This document shows, piece after piece, positions 28,680-38,073 of a stretch of DNA of 64,000 bases. How positions within the stretch are numbered: the stretch's first letter is position 1; every line of letters begins with the position of its first letter. Under the pieces are notes generated by a model that saw nothing but the letters and a program-made list of their open reading frames with translations, ran no database searches and was not told the DNA's origin. The stretch comes from Gammaproteobacteria bacterium. Lineage in GTDB: Bacteria > Pseudomonadota > Gammaproteobacteria > Pseudomonadales > Pseudohongiellaceae. The translations under genes were made by a program, and so were the position numbers. The stretch lies in assembly GCA_029253585.1 (NCBI GenBank), contig JAQWZF010000006.1, forward strand, positions 17,223 to 81,222, in the 5' to 3' direction.

Positions 28680-29420
28680 ATGAATACCAATATAAGGAAA
28701 ATAATTATCTGCATTGCAGCGCTGCTCGTCGCTGTAGCAACTATCGTGTTTATTGCGCAGAATCCTGCTCGAATTGGCAGTGAGCCCTTGTTTGTTCGAG
28801 CCGCGCTCTTGTCGCTAGCCATCGTTGCGGCGCTCATAGCGGCCTATCCCTTCAATCCCCTATTTTCAGACAAGCCCGGCACCTATGCCGCCGCTGTCTG
28901 CATACCAGCTATTGTGCCGGTTCTGGTTTACTATTTTGTTCTACTGCCCCAGCAAGCAGGAGTGGGAATTAGTGCGGAGCAGGTAACTAGTGAAATGATT
29001 ACCGATAGCTCAAGTAATGGAATTATCGAGGTGGGGTTTAGCTACCCGATCTATACGCCAGCTCTGCGGGTTAGCAATCTTGAGCTGTTTACCAAGCAGG
29101 TTAATGTGTTCATGAGAATGACGGACGCCAACGGTGAGTCGGCCTTGTTTAGAGCGGTGAGAACCCGTATCCCAGGTTCAAGCCTGAGCGTCGAGTCTAC
29201 GGTGCGGGGAATGTTGAGTGAATCTGATGGCTATAAGTTTATTCCCCTGCTGATACCCCCGGCCAGCAGCATTACCACGCGCGTTGCTTTCATTATCAGT
29301 AATCTCGACAACGGGTCTAATTTTACCGATGCCCTGAGCAGAGCGACTCAAGCCCAATTTGAGTTGCGCGACCCGGAAACCGAAGAGTTGCTCCTGGAGT
29401 TTCCTCTCAACCCGATCTAG
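28680..29420 (+). CDS. Hypothetical inner-membrane protein
   Basis: 246 residues with no family I recognise. Three hydrophobic segments (about 7-27, 39-57 and 68-93) are followed by a soluble domain of about 145 residues rich in beta-strand patterns (EVGFSYPIYTPALRVSNLELFTKQ, the ATQAQFELRDPETEELLLEF end). The soluble part resembles a small beta-sandwich, probably periplasmic. It may be read from the lipA transcript. Its stop overlaps the convergent desaturase-family gene by 4 bases. Confidence 0.7.
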   Translation: MNTNIRKIIICIAALLVAVATIVFIAQNPARIGSEPLFVRAALLSLAIVAALIAAYPFNPLFSDKPGTYAAAVCIPAIVPVLVYYFVLLPQQAGVGISAEQVTSEMITDSSSNGIIEVGFSYPIYTPALRVSNLELFTKQVNVFMRMTDANGESALFRAVRTRIPGSSLSVESTVRGMLSESDGYKFIPLLIPPASSITTRVAFIISNLDNGSNFTDALSRATQAQFELRDPETEELLLEFPLNPI

Positions 29421-30637
29421 TTCATTGCAAGATTTTGAGTGCGCTTCGAGCCTGCGATAAGAAGCAGGGGTAGTGCTAGCGCCGAATTGCCAATCAGCAG
29501 CGCCGTCATGACCGGGCCTAGATCAAGCAACAGCAGAAACGGCATTAGAAATACCAACCTGACTATTTCCAAGGTCAGGGCAAACTCCCTTCCCTCTAGG
29601 GAAGTCCCATGTACAAAGAACGAGAAGAAAAGATAAGTTACGACGGCGCCTAGCAGCAAGTAATCGAGAGACCCCGCGCTGAGCAAGACCGCAAGGCTTA
29701 GCGCGACGGTAAGCGTAAACTGGACCGCCGTATAGATCAGACTGAAGCGTGAGATTTCTGGGTCGAATTTCTGAGTGAGGTCGACCGACTTGCCCTCGAG
29801 TTTGCAATGACTCTGCTGCGTGTCGGCGCGCCAGCCCGGCGGTTTGACTAATAGTTTCAGCTTATTGAGTACCCCGGGCATAGCGTAGAAGTCCAGGATG
29901 AGGCGCCAGTAAACGTGTACATTAGCCCACACGGGGTTCCAGCTATTCAACGGTTTGCGTAAGCCGAAGGCAACGGGCTCTTCTGCCAGCTCCTCCTGAA
30001 AGCTGCCAAAAATTCTGTCCCAAAGAATGAAGACGCCGCCGTAGTTTTTGTCTACATAGACCTTGTTGCGGCCATGATGAACCCTGTGATTCGAAGGCGA
30101 AACGAATATCCATTCAAAGGGGCCGAGCTTGGGGACATGCTCGGTATGAACCCAGAACTGATAGATTAAATTCAGGCTCACGACGGTGAATAGAATTTCA
30201 GCTGGAAAACCCAGGAAGAAAAAAGGCAGGTAGAACAGGAAGCCATAGAAATCGATGCTGCTTTGACGTAGCGCTGTACTCAGATTGAAGTCTTCGCTCT
30301 GGTGGTGTGCGACATGGGAACCCCAGAATAAGGCAACTTCATGGCCCAAACGATGCTTCCAGTAGTAGGCAAAGTCGTACAGCAGGAAACAACTGATCCA
30401 AACCCAGAGTGCTTGATCCGACAGCTGTGCGAGTTGATACCTGGCAACAATAATTTCGTAGATTGTCCCGGAAAGGCCAATAATAACAAGGCCTTGGAGG
30501 CGACTTAGACTGCCCATAGAGATGTTGTTAATGCTGTCGTTGAGCCTGTAGGTGTTTTTGCCGCGCACGATCCCATAGGCTAACTCGATGAAAATCAGCA
30601 GAAAGAAAAACGGAATGGCTGCCAGAATGAGGTCCAT
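29417..30637 (-). CDS. Sterol desaturase/fatty acid hydroxylase family protein
   Basis: 406 residues, longer than minimal members (about 270). An integral membrane di-iron protein; the eight-histidine set is visible as HRLGH, HVAHH, HTEH and NHRVHHG around residues 90-190, between predicted helices. The additional C-terminal 150 residues include about four more hydrophobic helices. Members hydroxylate or desaturate sterols, carotenoids, sphingoid or alkylglycerol lipids; the substrate here cannot be read. It is a single gene on the minus strand. Confidence 0.88.
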   Translation of the reverse strand: MDLILAAIPFFFLLIFIELAYGIVRGKNTYRLNDSINNISMGSLSRLQGLVIIGLSGTIYEIIVARYQLAQLSDQALWVWISCFLLYDFAYYWKHRLGHEVALFWGSHVAHHQSEDFNLSTALRQSSIDFYGFLFYLPFFFLGFPAEILFTVVSLNLIYQFWVHTEHVPKLGPFEWIFVSPSNHRVHHGRNKVYVDKNYGGVFILWDRIFGSFQEELAEEPVAFGLRKPLNSWNPVWANVHVYWRLILDFYAMPGVLNKLKLLVKPPGWRADTQQSHCKLEGKSVDLTQKFDPEISRFSLIYTAVQFTLTVALSLAVLLSAGSLDYLLLGAVVTYLFFSFFVHGTSLEGREFALTLEIVRLVFLMPFLLLLDLGPVMTALLIGNSALALPLLLIAGSKRTQNLAMN

Positions 30638-30797
30638 AGGCCTTAGTTTACCTTAGAATAGGGCTGGATATTAAATGGAAGGCCACAATTTCTGCAAAAC
30701 GCGGTATTATTTGCAGCTATTGCCTGGCACAAACCCACTTTGCATATACCTCCCTAGCACAGGCCTAGGACAAGCATAATTCAGGAGATCGGTCGTT

Positions 30798-33227
30798 ATG
30801 AAGAGAACCGTCTTGCTAGCAGCAGCGATTACCGCGTTACTCATTAATTCCTTAGTTTTGGCACAAGGCATTCAACAGACGAAAGGATCGTTTCAAGACA
30901 AGTTTCGTCAGCTGAACGAAGTCTTACCGACTCCGAATGTTTATAGAAACGCCTCCGGCCAGCCGGGCCATCAGTATTGGCAGCAGGAAGTCGATTACGA
31001 GATCGATGTCGCTCTGGATGAAGAGTCGCAGCGAATCTCCGGTACCGAAACCATTAGCTATCAGAATAACTCTCCAGACACCCTGGGCTATCTCTGGTTG
31101 CAGCTAGATCAGAATCGTTTTCGCAATGACTCCATTGGCAATATGAGCTCTACCTTTAATAGGAGTAGCCCTGACTCAAATTCGCCTGCCCGCCTAAGCC
31201 TGGGCCAGCTACGCAGTATCCAATACATAGAAGACGTGGATCATGGTTACGAAATAAGCTCCGTCCGCGACAGCTCGGGCAATGATCTGCCCCATACGAT
31301 TGTCGGTACGCTAATGCGGATAGATCTGCCGCGGCCCTTAAGCTCGGGTCAAGACATCGAATTCGAAATCGATTATGCCTATCACATCGTCAATGGCGAT
31401 GTGCTTCGGCCTCGCGGTGGTTACGAGTATTTTCCAGATGACGAGAATGAGGACGGTAATTATCTGTTCGCAATTTCCCAATGGTTCCCCCGCCTGGTTG
31501 CCTATACCGACTACGAGGGTTGGACCAACAAAGAATTTTTAGGCTCAGGTGAGTTTACTCTGGAGTTTGGTGACTACGAAGTTTCACTGACCGTTCCTTC
31601 AGATCACATCGTAGCGGCTACGGGCGAGCTGCAGAATGCTAACCAGGTGTTAACCCGAGTTCAGCGCGATCGTCTGCAGGAAGCGGAGACGGCCGCACGC
31701 CCGGTGTTCATCGTTACGCCCGAAGAAGCCCTAGAGAACGAGAGAGAAGGGGTGAGCGACACGAAGACATGGCGCTTCGCTGCGGAAAACGTTCGTGACT
31801 TCGCCTGGGGTTCTTCAAGAAAATTTATTTGGGATGCCAAGGGGTATCGTCAGGAGGGTGCCGAGCAAGAGCTGGTAATGGCGATGTCCTACTACCCTAA
31901 GGAAGGTGGCACACTGTGGTCAGATCTGTCTACTGAAGTTGTCATTCATACACTGGAAGTGTACAGCCGCTTCTCATTCGATTTCCCTTATCCTACGGCC
32001 ATTTCATTGAATGCGGGTTTTGTCGGCGGCATGGAATATCCGATGATCACATTTAACGGCCCGCGAACCACGCTGCAGGACGATGGTAGTCGTACTTATT
32101 CTCTTGCGGAAAAACGTTTCCTGATAGGAGTGGTGATTCATGAGGTGGGACACTTCTATTTTCCCATGATTGTAAATTCTGACGAGCGGCAATGGACCTG
32201 GATGGATGAGGGTATTAACAGCTATCTTGATTCGGTTGCAGGGCGTGAGTGGGATGCGGAGATACCCTGGGGTGTTGAGCCAAGGTATATCGTCGATTAT
32301 ATGGTTTCTCAGAATCAGGTTCCTGTCATGACGCAGTCTGACAGCGTGCTGCGCCTGGGGCCCAACGCTTATTCGAAGCCTGCTACTGCTATCAATATAC
32401 TGCGCGAAACAATTATGGGGCGTGAGCTTTTCGATTTCGCATTTAAAGAGTACTCGCGTCAATGGGAGTTCAAGCGACCCACACCGGCGGACTTCTTTCG
32501 TACCATGGAAGAGGCGTCTGGTATAGATCTGGACTGGTTCTGGCGTGGCTGGTTCTACACGACCGACCATGTGGATATCTCCCTCGATCGTGTCTACCAG
32601 ATGCGTATGGACACGGAGAATCCAGATATCGATTATTCTCGCCAGCGGGAGATTGAGAAAGCCTTGCCACCCTCCGTCTACATTGAGAGAAATCGTGAGG
32701 AAGGCAGGTTGCCCTGGGTTGAGCGCAATGCAGATGTTCGTGACTTCTATGACGACAACGATCAATTCACGGTCACTAACAAGGAGCGCAATAGCTATAA
32801 CAGTTTCCTGGAAGGCTTGGAAGACTGGGAACGTGCTGTTCTCGAGCGCGCAGTCTCACAAGACCTGAACTACTATATCTTCGAGCTCTCCAATGCCGGT
32901 GGTTTGGTTATGCCGATAATTCTGGAAATGGAATATGCCGATGGGAGCAAGGAGGAGATGCGTCTGCCAGCCGAGATATGGCGAAGAAATGCGCGCCAGG
33001 TTAAGAAGCTCATGGTGAGCGAGAAGGAATTGCTAAGTATTGTTATCGACCCCATGCAGGAAACTGCCGATGCCGATATTGAGAATAACTACTATCCGCG
33101 CCGGATCATTCCTTCACGCATAGAGAGCTTTAAATCTGAAGGCGGTGGTAGCCTGATCGGTCGAGATATCATGCAAGATATTAAGACAGAGCTTAAGACT
33201 GATGACGATGATGAGCCTGAAGACTAA
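30798..33227 (+). CDS. Secreted M1 family aminopeptidase-like metallopeptidase
   Basis: 809 residues with a signal peptide (cleavage near LVLAQ, residue 23). The zinc motif is His448-E-V-G-His452, with the third ligand Glu471 exactly 18 residues later (MDEG), the M1 rule. An N-terminal beta-saddle domain (60-280) precedes the thermolysin-like domain. The canonical GxMEN motif appears as GGMEYP, so the Asn that anchors the peptide N-terminus is replaced by Tyr; this fits the bacterial branch whose peptidase specificity is undefined. Probably periplasmic. A perfect hairpin follows the stop (33252). Confidence 0.9.
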   Translation: MKRTVLLAAAITALLINSLVLAQGIQQTKGSFQDKFRQLNEVLPTPNVYRNASGQPGHQYWQQEVDYEIDVALDEESQRISGTETISYQNNSPDTLGYLWLQLDQNRFRNDSIGNMSSTFNRSSPDSNSPARLSLGQLRSIQYIEDVDHGYEISSVRDSSGNDLPHTIVGTLMRIDLPRPLSSGQDIEFEIDYAYHIVNGDVLRPRGGYEYFPDDENEDGNYLFAISQWFPRLVAYTDYEGWTNKEFLGSGEFTLEFGDYEVSLTVPSDHIVAATGELQNANQVLTRVQRDRLQEAETAARPVFIVTPEEALENEREGVSDTKTWRFAAENVRDFAWGSSRKFIWDAKGYRQEGAEQELVMAMSYYPKEGGTLWSDLSTEVVIHTLEVYSRFSFDFPYPTAISLNAGFVGGMEYPMITFNGPRTTLQDDGSRTYSLAEKRFLIGVVIHEVGHFYFPMIVNSDERQWTWMDEGINSYLDSVAGREWDAEIPWGVEPRYIVDYMVSQNQVPVMTQSDSVLRLGPNAYSKPATAINILRETIMGRELFDFAFKEYSRQWEFKRPTPADFFRTMEEASGIDLDWFWRGWFYTTDHVDISLDRVYQMRMDTENPDIDYSRQREIEKALPPSVYIERNREEGRLPWVERNADVRDFYDDNDQFTVTNKERNSYNSFLEGLEDWERAVLERAVSQDLNYYIFELSNAGGLVMPIILEMEYADGSKEEMRLPAEIWRRNARQVKKLMVSEKELLSIVIDPMQETADADIENNYYPRRIIPSRIESFKSEGGGSLIGRDIMQDIKTELKTDDDDEPED

Positions 33228-33765
33228 GCAGGGCCTACTTTCTTTGCGAGAAAGACCAAGAGCGCATGCTCTTGGTCTTCTATTTTTGCTGCTTAGTCTG
33301 CTATCAGGTTACAGCGTTGCCCATCAGCAAAAAATGGCCGTCACTCGTATCTTGTTCAATGCGAACACGGGCAATATTGAAATCATGCACAGGTTTTTCA
33401 TTCATGATGCTGAGCATGCCGCGGGCGTGGTGTTTGGTGAGTCGCAGAACCTAATGGAATCAGATGTATCGCGGGAGCTGTTCAGTAATTACGTAATGAA
33501 TCGTTTTGCAGTTGCCGCAGAGGACTCCCTCGGGAAGAGTGTTGAGCTGAGTCTGAACTATGTGGGCGCAGAGATAGATGGCCAGTTTCTCTGGGTCTAT
33601 CAGGAGACCGAGCAGCTAGATGATGTGAAAGCGCTAAGTGTTGTGAATCTGGCGCTTCGAGATGTGTGGCCGGATCAGGTGAACCTGGTGAATGTTGAGA
33701 AAGAGGGGCAGATTCTCTCTATGCCATTCTCTGACTCTATCGAGTCGCTGCGCGTCGAACTCTAA
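33202..33765 (+). CDS. Exported protein resembling the DUF6702 family
   Basis: 187 residues from ATG 33202 (33208 and 33211 are alternatives); the start lies within the end of the M1 gene. A signal peptide ends around VAHQ (about residue 41), after a basic RERPRAHA stretch. The mature part (HQQKMAVTRILFNANTGNIEIMHR, split by family pattern of HK-x-S-xT) looks like DUF6702, small beta-rich proteins of unknown function often beside M1 peptidases. The sequence encoding the signal peptide also forms the hairpin at 33252-33279, so expression may be lowered by termination. Confidence 0.7.
   Translation: MTMMSLKTKQGLLSLRERPRAHALGLLFLLLSLLSGYSVAHQQKMAVTRILFNANTGNIEIMHRFFIHDAEHAAGVVFGESQNLMESDVSRELFSNYVMNRFAVAAEDSLGKSVELSLNYVGAEIDGQFLWVYQETEQLDDVKALSVVNLALRDVWPDQVNLVNVEKEGQILSMPFSDSIESLRVEL
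33252..33286 (+). terminator. Terminator-like hairpin inside the DUF6702-like gene
   Basis: AAGACCAAGAGC (33252-33263) and GCTCTTGGTCTT (33268-33279) form a perfect 12-base stem with a 4-base loop, followed by CTATTTTTG. It sits 24 bases after the M1 peptidase stop, but within the signal-peptide coding region of the overlapping next gene. Confidence 0.75.
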
Positions 33766-33799
33766 GACCCATCGAGCCTCTCGTTGCGCAGCTGCGTCG

Positions 33800-35320
33800 C
33801 TAGGTATCTTCCTTCCTTTGTCCCAGCCCTTGATAGTCTGCTATGGCCAGGCCCGCAGCAACGCTGGTGAAAGGGTCGTGCTCTATGACCTTGCCTGGGA
33901 ACTGGATCTCTAGTATTCGCTTAACGGCGGGTATGAGTGAAGACCCGCCAGTTCTTATGACCAAGTCTATATTGTTGCTTCGTAAACCTACGCTATCCAA
34001 TAGATCGGATATCGACTGACTGAAACGATCGAGCAAATCGGCAATCATGACCTCGAACTGATCGCGGCTCACGTCAAATTCGATATCCAGTTCGGGTATG
34101 TCAAGCTTTGCGGTTTCTTTGTCGGAAAGCTCGGCCTTTAAATCCTTGATGCATTGGAATACCAGATAGCTGTAGTTGCTCTTAATCATATCGTATAGGC
34201 GCTGAAATTTTATTGAAGCCTCGTCCTTCTCATTAATTCTCTGCATAAGCGGTGTCGTGAACTTGTTCTGATTGAGCATGTAGCTGATGGCCCAATTTAG
34301 AAGCAGGTCCTCATATTCCTCAAACGGAAACAGGGTTTCTATTTCACGATCTTCTCCGGAGCGTTTCCAGCGTTCACCCTTGCCTAGAAGGGGGAATAAC
34401 AATTTTTTGAATAACACCTGATCGATATGGTCGCCACCCAACCCTATTCCATGTGTGGCCACGACTTCGAAGTTGGATTGCTCATGACGTATCAAGCAGA
34501 GGTCGAGTGTGCCGCCACCGAAATCCACTGCCAATAGGATCTGTGACTGTGCGGGCTGTTCCTGATTCGTGTGCAGGTAGCTCAGCGCAGCTGCTATGGG
34601 TTCGGGGTAATAAGATTGCTGGATAAACTCTGCGTAACCACAGGCTTCGGACAGCATGTTGAGAGCCGCATGGTTTCGATTGTCAGCGCTGCCCTCGAAA
34701 TTAACAGGGTGACCAATACAGGCATGGTTAGTTGGGACAGGGTCGGCGAACTGCCTAGATACCAATAAGTCTATGCTTTTTCTGATCCTTAGCAACAGTG
34801 GAGTGATTAGAGCTACCAATCGAAAGGCTCTATCGAAAACCATAAGTCGTGGAGCAGCTGCACTGCCTAACAGTCGTTTAATGCCTCTAAAGAGGCGCCC
34901 CTGTTGACCGCCGTCTACAAACGACTGGCCATAGAGGGTCTGGGTATTGGCTTCTTCAGGCAGGCCCTTATCACCGGTTTGGCCGGTGGTGGTTCTGGCT
35001 TCGCCCAGAATCTCGGCGCTAAGCTCGACTTTACGACCTGTGTTGCTCTGGATGTAGTTGTTGATCGCAGTCTGGCCGGTGCTGATTTGGAAGTCTCTAT
35101 CTATATAAGTGGCCGACGGCATGATAGCCGAAAGCTGTTCTAGTTGAACGAGATGCACCTTGCTGCCATCGAAGATTGCAGCCGCGCTATTGCTGGTGCC
35201 GTAATCAATTCCGATGCCAACGGCGTGATGAGGAAGTGTTTTCGAGCTTTCTTCGTTGCCTGAAAAGGAGTTCTGATTAGGAACATCGAAGCCGGGGAGT
35301 GAATTTTGATGATTTGGCAC
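33800..35320 (-). CDS. Hsp70 family protein (YegD-like)
   Basis: 506 residues. An actin-like ATPase domain: phosphate-1 GIGIDYGTSNSAAAI near residue 36, phosphate-2 LLAVDFGGGTLDL near 265, and adenosine motif VIRTGGSSLIPAVKRIL near 465. As in YegD, the C-terminal substrate-binding domain of DnaK is missing, so the protein ends soon after the ATPase core. A 30-residue polar N-terminal extension is unusual. The role is unknown; no DnaJ or GrpE partner is adjacent. A shorter start near residue 34 would also give a full ATPase. Confidence 0.87.
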   Translation of the reverse strand: MPNHQNSLPGFDVPNQNSFSGNEESSKTLPHHAVGIGIDYGTSNSAAAIFDGSKVHLVQLEQLSAIMPSATYIDRDFQISTGQTAINNYIQSNTGRKVELSAEILGEARTTTGQTGDKGLPEEANTQTLYGQSFVDGGQQGRLFRGIKRLLGSAAAPRLMVFDRAFRLVALITPLLLRIRKSIDLLVSRQFADPVPTNHACIGHPVNFEGSADNRNHAALNMLSEACGYAEFIQQSYYPEPIAAALSYLHTNQEQPAQSQILLAVDFGGGTLDLCLIRHEQSNFEVVATHGIGLGGDHIDQVLFKKLLFPLLGKGERWKRSGEDREIETLFPFEEYEDLLLNWAISYMLNQNKFTTPLMQRINEKDEASIKFQRLYDMIKSNYSYLVFQCIKDLKAELSDKETAKLDIPELDIEFDVSRDQFEVMIADLLDRFSQSISDLLDSVGLRSNNIDLVIRTGGSSLIPAVKRILEIQFPGKVIEHDPFTSVAAGLAIADYQGLGQRKEDT

Positions 35321-35678
35321 TAGCTGAGCAGACCTGTTGATTTTACTGAACGATTAGACAAAAACTTCGCATCTAATCCGTGGCTGGATGCAATGGCATT
35401 ATAGCTGCACGTTTGCATTGTTAGAGCTGCGTGAAAAGTCGCGTATTAGATCACATTCAGGCTATTGGTCGCCAGTGAATATTTCCCTGAGGGGCGACTG
35501 AAGGCGCCGAAAATTGGAGCAGAAGTGGGCTCTTCCGGACATTTTTCTCGCTACTTTGGAAGCGAGTTGCCTGACTAAAAGCAAGGTCCGAATGAGAGTT
35601 GAATCTTATCGGAACTTAACCTATGCTGCCTCGAACAGATAGATATAACAAAGGCAACATCGTAGTTTAGGAGTATTC
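35321..35678. other. Intergenic stretch between Hsp70-like gene and cyclophilin gene
   Basis: 358 bases between divergent genes. I see no ORF with coding character, no RNA gene and no strong hairpin. It should hold the promoters for both neighbours; GTAGTTTAGGAG just before 35679 is a usable ribosome site. Confidence 0.6.
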
Positions 35679-36635
35679 ATGACCGTAGTTAGTTGGCGCA
35701 GCCTTGGCAGAAATCTCAGCTATTCCTCGGTTCGACTTGTTCTGTGTTTCGTCCTCGTTCCCGTCCCGTCTGCTATGGCTGGAACTATAGTCCGTATTAG
35801 CACCGGAATCGGTGATTATTCCATAGAATTGCTGGATGACGTGGCACCAATCACGGTCCAGAATTTCCTCAATTACGTCAATCGTAATGACTATAACGGC
35901 ACCTATATTCACCGAGCTGTCGATAATTTTGTGGTGCAGGGCGGCGGATACCGTTTTCGCCCGTTCGAAGGCCCTATCGATGTGCCCTCTGATGCCCCGA
36001 TTCAGAATGAATTCAGTGTATCCAACACGCGCGGCACGGTAGCGATGGCTAAAGTCGATGGTGACCCAAACAGCGCCACAAATCAGTGGTTTGTAAATCT
36101 GGTGGACAATAGCGCGTCACTGGATGACAGTAATGGCGGGTTTACAGTCTTTGGCGTCGTTTTGGGCGATGGCATGATTACTGTGGACGCTATCGATAGC
36201 TTGCCGTTTATCTCGCTGGGGGTGAAAGCTTCTGAGGCGCCCTACATCACCCCTGAATATATCAATCCAAAAGACTTCCTCTATATTAATGCCGAGGTCA
36301 TGCAGCGCTTTAGCTCAGCACCCCATGTGCTCGAGTCGGCGACAGGGCTGTTAATAACCTCGGTGAGTATCGACTCGGGTGCCGATCTGATCAGCATGAA
36401 TTTTAACGCAGTGAGCTCCTCGCCAAATGTGGTAATTCGCGCAAACGCGGAGAGTGTCATTCCGCGCAAAGAGAGCTTCGATGGCATAGCCGAATATTCC
36501 ACCATAGACGGGCGCCTTAGAATTCCCTCGCTGGAGGTAAATTTAAATGGCTCGGTAAGCATAGTTAGCAACGTGGTTTTTGTTCTTACTGACCTGGCGA
36601 CGGGTAGCTTTACACTGGAATCGTTTGATCAGTAA
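35679..36635 (+). CDS. Exported cyclophilin-type peptidyl-prolyl isomerase with extra C-terminal domain
   Basis: 318 residues. A signal peptide ends near residue 34 (PSAMAG). Residues 36-190 form a cyclophilin domain of the bacterial PpiA type (FLNYVNRNDYNGTYIHRAVDNFVVQGGG, split by the family motif; NSATNQWFVNL near 142), acting as a periplasmic foldase. The last 100 residues (about 215-318) are a beta-rich module I do not recognise. The NSS transporter starts 21 bases downstream, so the two may be co-transcribed by chance or design. Confidence 0.87.
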   Translation: MTVVSWRSLGRNLSYSSVRLVLCFVLVPVPSAMAGTIVRISTGIGDYSIELLDDVAPITVQNFLNYVNRNDYNGTYIHRAVDNFVVQGGGYRFRPFEGPIDVPSDAPIQNEFSVSNTRGTVAMAKVDGDPNSATNQWFVNLVDNSASLDDSNGGFTVFGVVLGDGMITVDAIDSLPFISLGVKASEAPYITPEYINPKDFLYINAEVMQRFSSAPHVLESATGLLITSVSIDSGADLISMNFNAVSSSPNVVIRANAESVIPRKESFDGIAEYSTIDGRLRIPSLEVNLNGSVSIVSNVVFVLTDLATGSFTLESFDQ

Positions 36636-36656
36636 TTTGGAGAGGTAGAGGAAATA

Positions 36657-37997
36657 GTGTCAGCGGCGCGCGGGGAGTTTTCATCCAGGTTCGGCTTTCT
36701 CATGGCCGCGTCAGGTTCGGCAGTAGGCCTCGGTAATATTTGGGGTTTTCCTACAAATACTGCTTCCAATGGCGGTGCCGCATTTCTGTTTACCTACCTT
36801 ATTCTTGCCTTTGCTTTGGGCTACCCGGCTTTGATGGCTGAGCTCATTATCGGCAGACATACGCGTTCCAATGCTTTGGCGGCGCTCAACAGCATTTCCA
36901 CCGGCAGGAAGAGTCAGATTCTTGCCATGGGTATCGGTCTCGTGGGTATTGTGACGGTCAGCCTGATACTTAGCTTCTATGCCATAGTCAGTGGCTGGAT
37001 GATGGCTTTCTTTTTAGACCCTCTTGCCAGAATTCTAGGCCTGACAGGATTCTCCGAGTGGCTGACTACCTATACAGAGATTCGAAATGCAATCTTCGTC
37101 GTTATATTCATGGCATTCACTGTTCTCATTATTACCGCCGGCGTAAAGGATGGCATAGAGAAATGGGCCACCAGGCTGATGCCATCGCTGATCGGGATAC
37201 TGGTACTCCTGATTCTGTATGTGTTTACACTTGAAGGTGCTATGGATGGTTTGCGTGCCTATCTAGTGCCAGATTTTTCACGAGTTACCGACCCTCAGTT
37301 GTTGATCAATGCCATGGGGCAGGCTTTCTTCTCCCTCTCTCTTGGCGTCGGTACTATGCTGGTCTATGGGTCCTACATCAGCAAGGATGAGAATCTTCCA
37401 GTGGTGGGTGCTCTGGTGGCATTGTTAGATGTTGGAATTGCGGTGCTGGCGGGTTTGCTGATACTGCCGGCGATGTACGTAGCGTTAGCCAGCGGTGTGG
37501 AAATCTTCGATGATACGGGTGGCCTAATCGCGGGGCCTGGTCTGATTGTTTCGGTGCTACCGGCGCTGTTTAACAACATGGGTGCAATAGGTATTTTAGT
37601 AGCGCTAGCGTTCTTCGCATTGATGACAATAGCGTCACTCACTTCATCGATTTCCATGCTTGAAGTGCCGGTAGCTTATAGTGTTGAGAATAGAGGTATG
37701 CCCAGGCCGAAGGCGGCAATCATTATCGGTATTATCATCACGTTGACTTCTTTGGTTATCGTTTTTAATTTCGACCCTCTTTTCGACTGGGTGGTGAACT
37801 TCACCACGGAGAGAAGCCAGCCACTGTTAAGTCTATTCATCTGTGTTTTCGCGGCCTGGATCTGGCGTCGGAACGAGATCCTTGATGAGATTCGTCACGG
37901 CAGTCCAGAGGCAGAACATGGGCTCTTCTGGAAGGTCTGGCCCTTCTACGTTAAGTTCGTTTGCCCTATTGCGATCCTCGCAGTTTATTTCCAGTAG
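36657..37997 (+). CDS. Sodium-dependent transporter, NSS/SNF family
   Basis: 446 residues from GTG 36657, preceded by GGAGAGGTAGAGG. About 11 transmembrane helices. The sodium and substrate-binding segment of helix 1 reads GSAVGLGNIWGFP, and helix 6 has SLSLGVGTM. Family members are LeuT-fold Na+-coupled symporters for amino acids such as Tyr, Trp, Leu or Met; the substrate is not predictable. It follows the cyclophilin gene by 21 bases. Confidence 0.92.
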   Translation: MSAARGEFSSRFGFLMAASGSAVGLGNIWGFPTNTASNGGAAFLFTYLILAFALGYPALMAELIIGRHTRSNALAALNSISTGRKSQILAMGIGLVGIVTVSLILSFYAIVSGWMMAFFLDPLARILGLTGFSEWLTTYTEIRNAIFVVIFMAFTVLIITAGVKDGIEKWATRLMPSLIGILVLLILYVFTLEGAMDGLRAYLVPDFSRVTDPQLLINAMGQAFFSLSLGVGTMLVYGSYISKDENLPVVGALVALLDVGIAVLAGLLILPAMYVALASGVEIFDDTGGLIAGPGLIVSVLPALFNNMGAIGILVALAFFALMTIASLTSSISMLEVPVAYSVENRGMPRPKAAIIIGIIITLTSLVIVFNFDPLFDWVVNFTTERSQPLLSLFICVFAAWIWRRNEILDEIRHGSPEAEHGLFWKVWPFYVKFVCPIAILAVYFQ

Positions 37998-38073
37998 AGT
38001 TTCTTTTAGAAAATCCAGTATGCTAACGTAGATTAAAAAGAGCTGCAGGCTGTGCCCTGCTTGGAGAACTGCC

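Noticed and set aside
32004..32765. 253-residue open frame antisense to the M1 peptidase
   Set aside because: It lies entirely within a strongly coding gene, has no recognisable domain and no ribosome site; a frame shadow.
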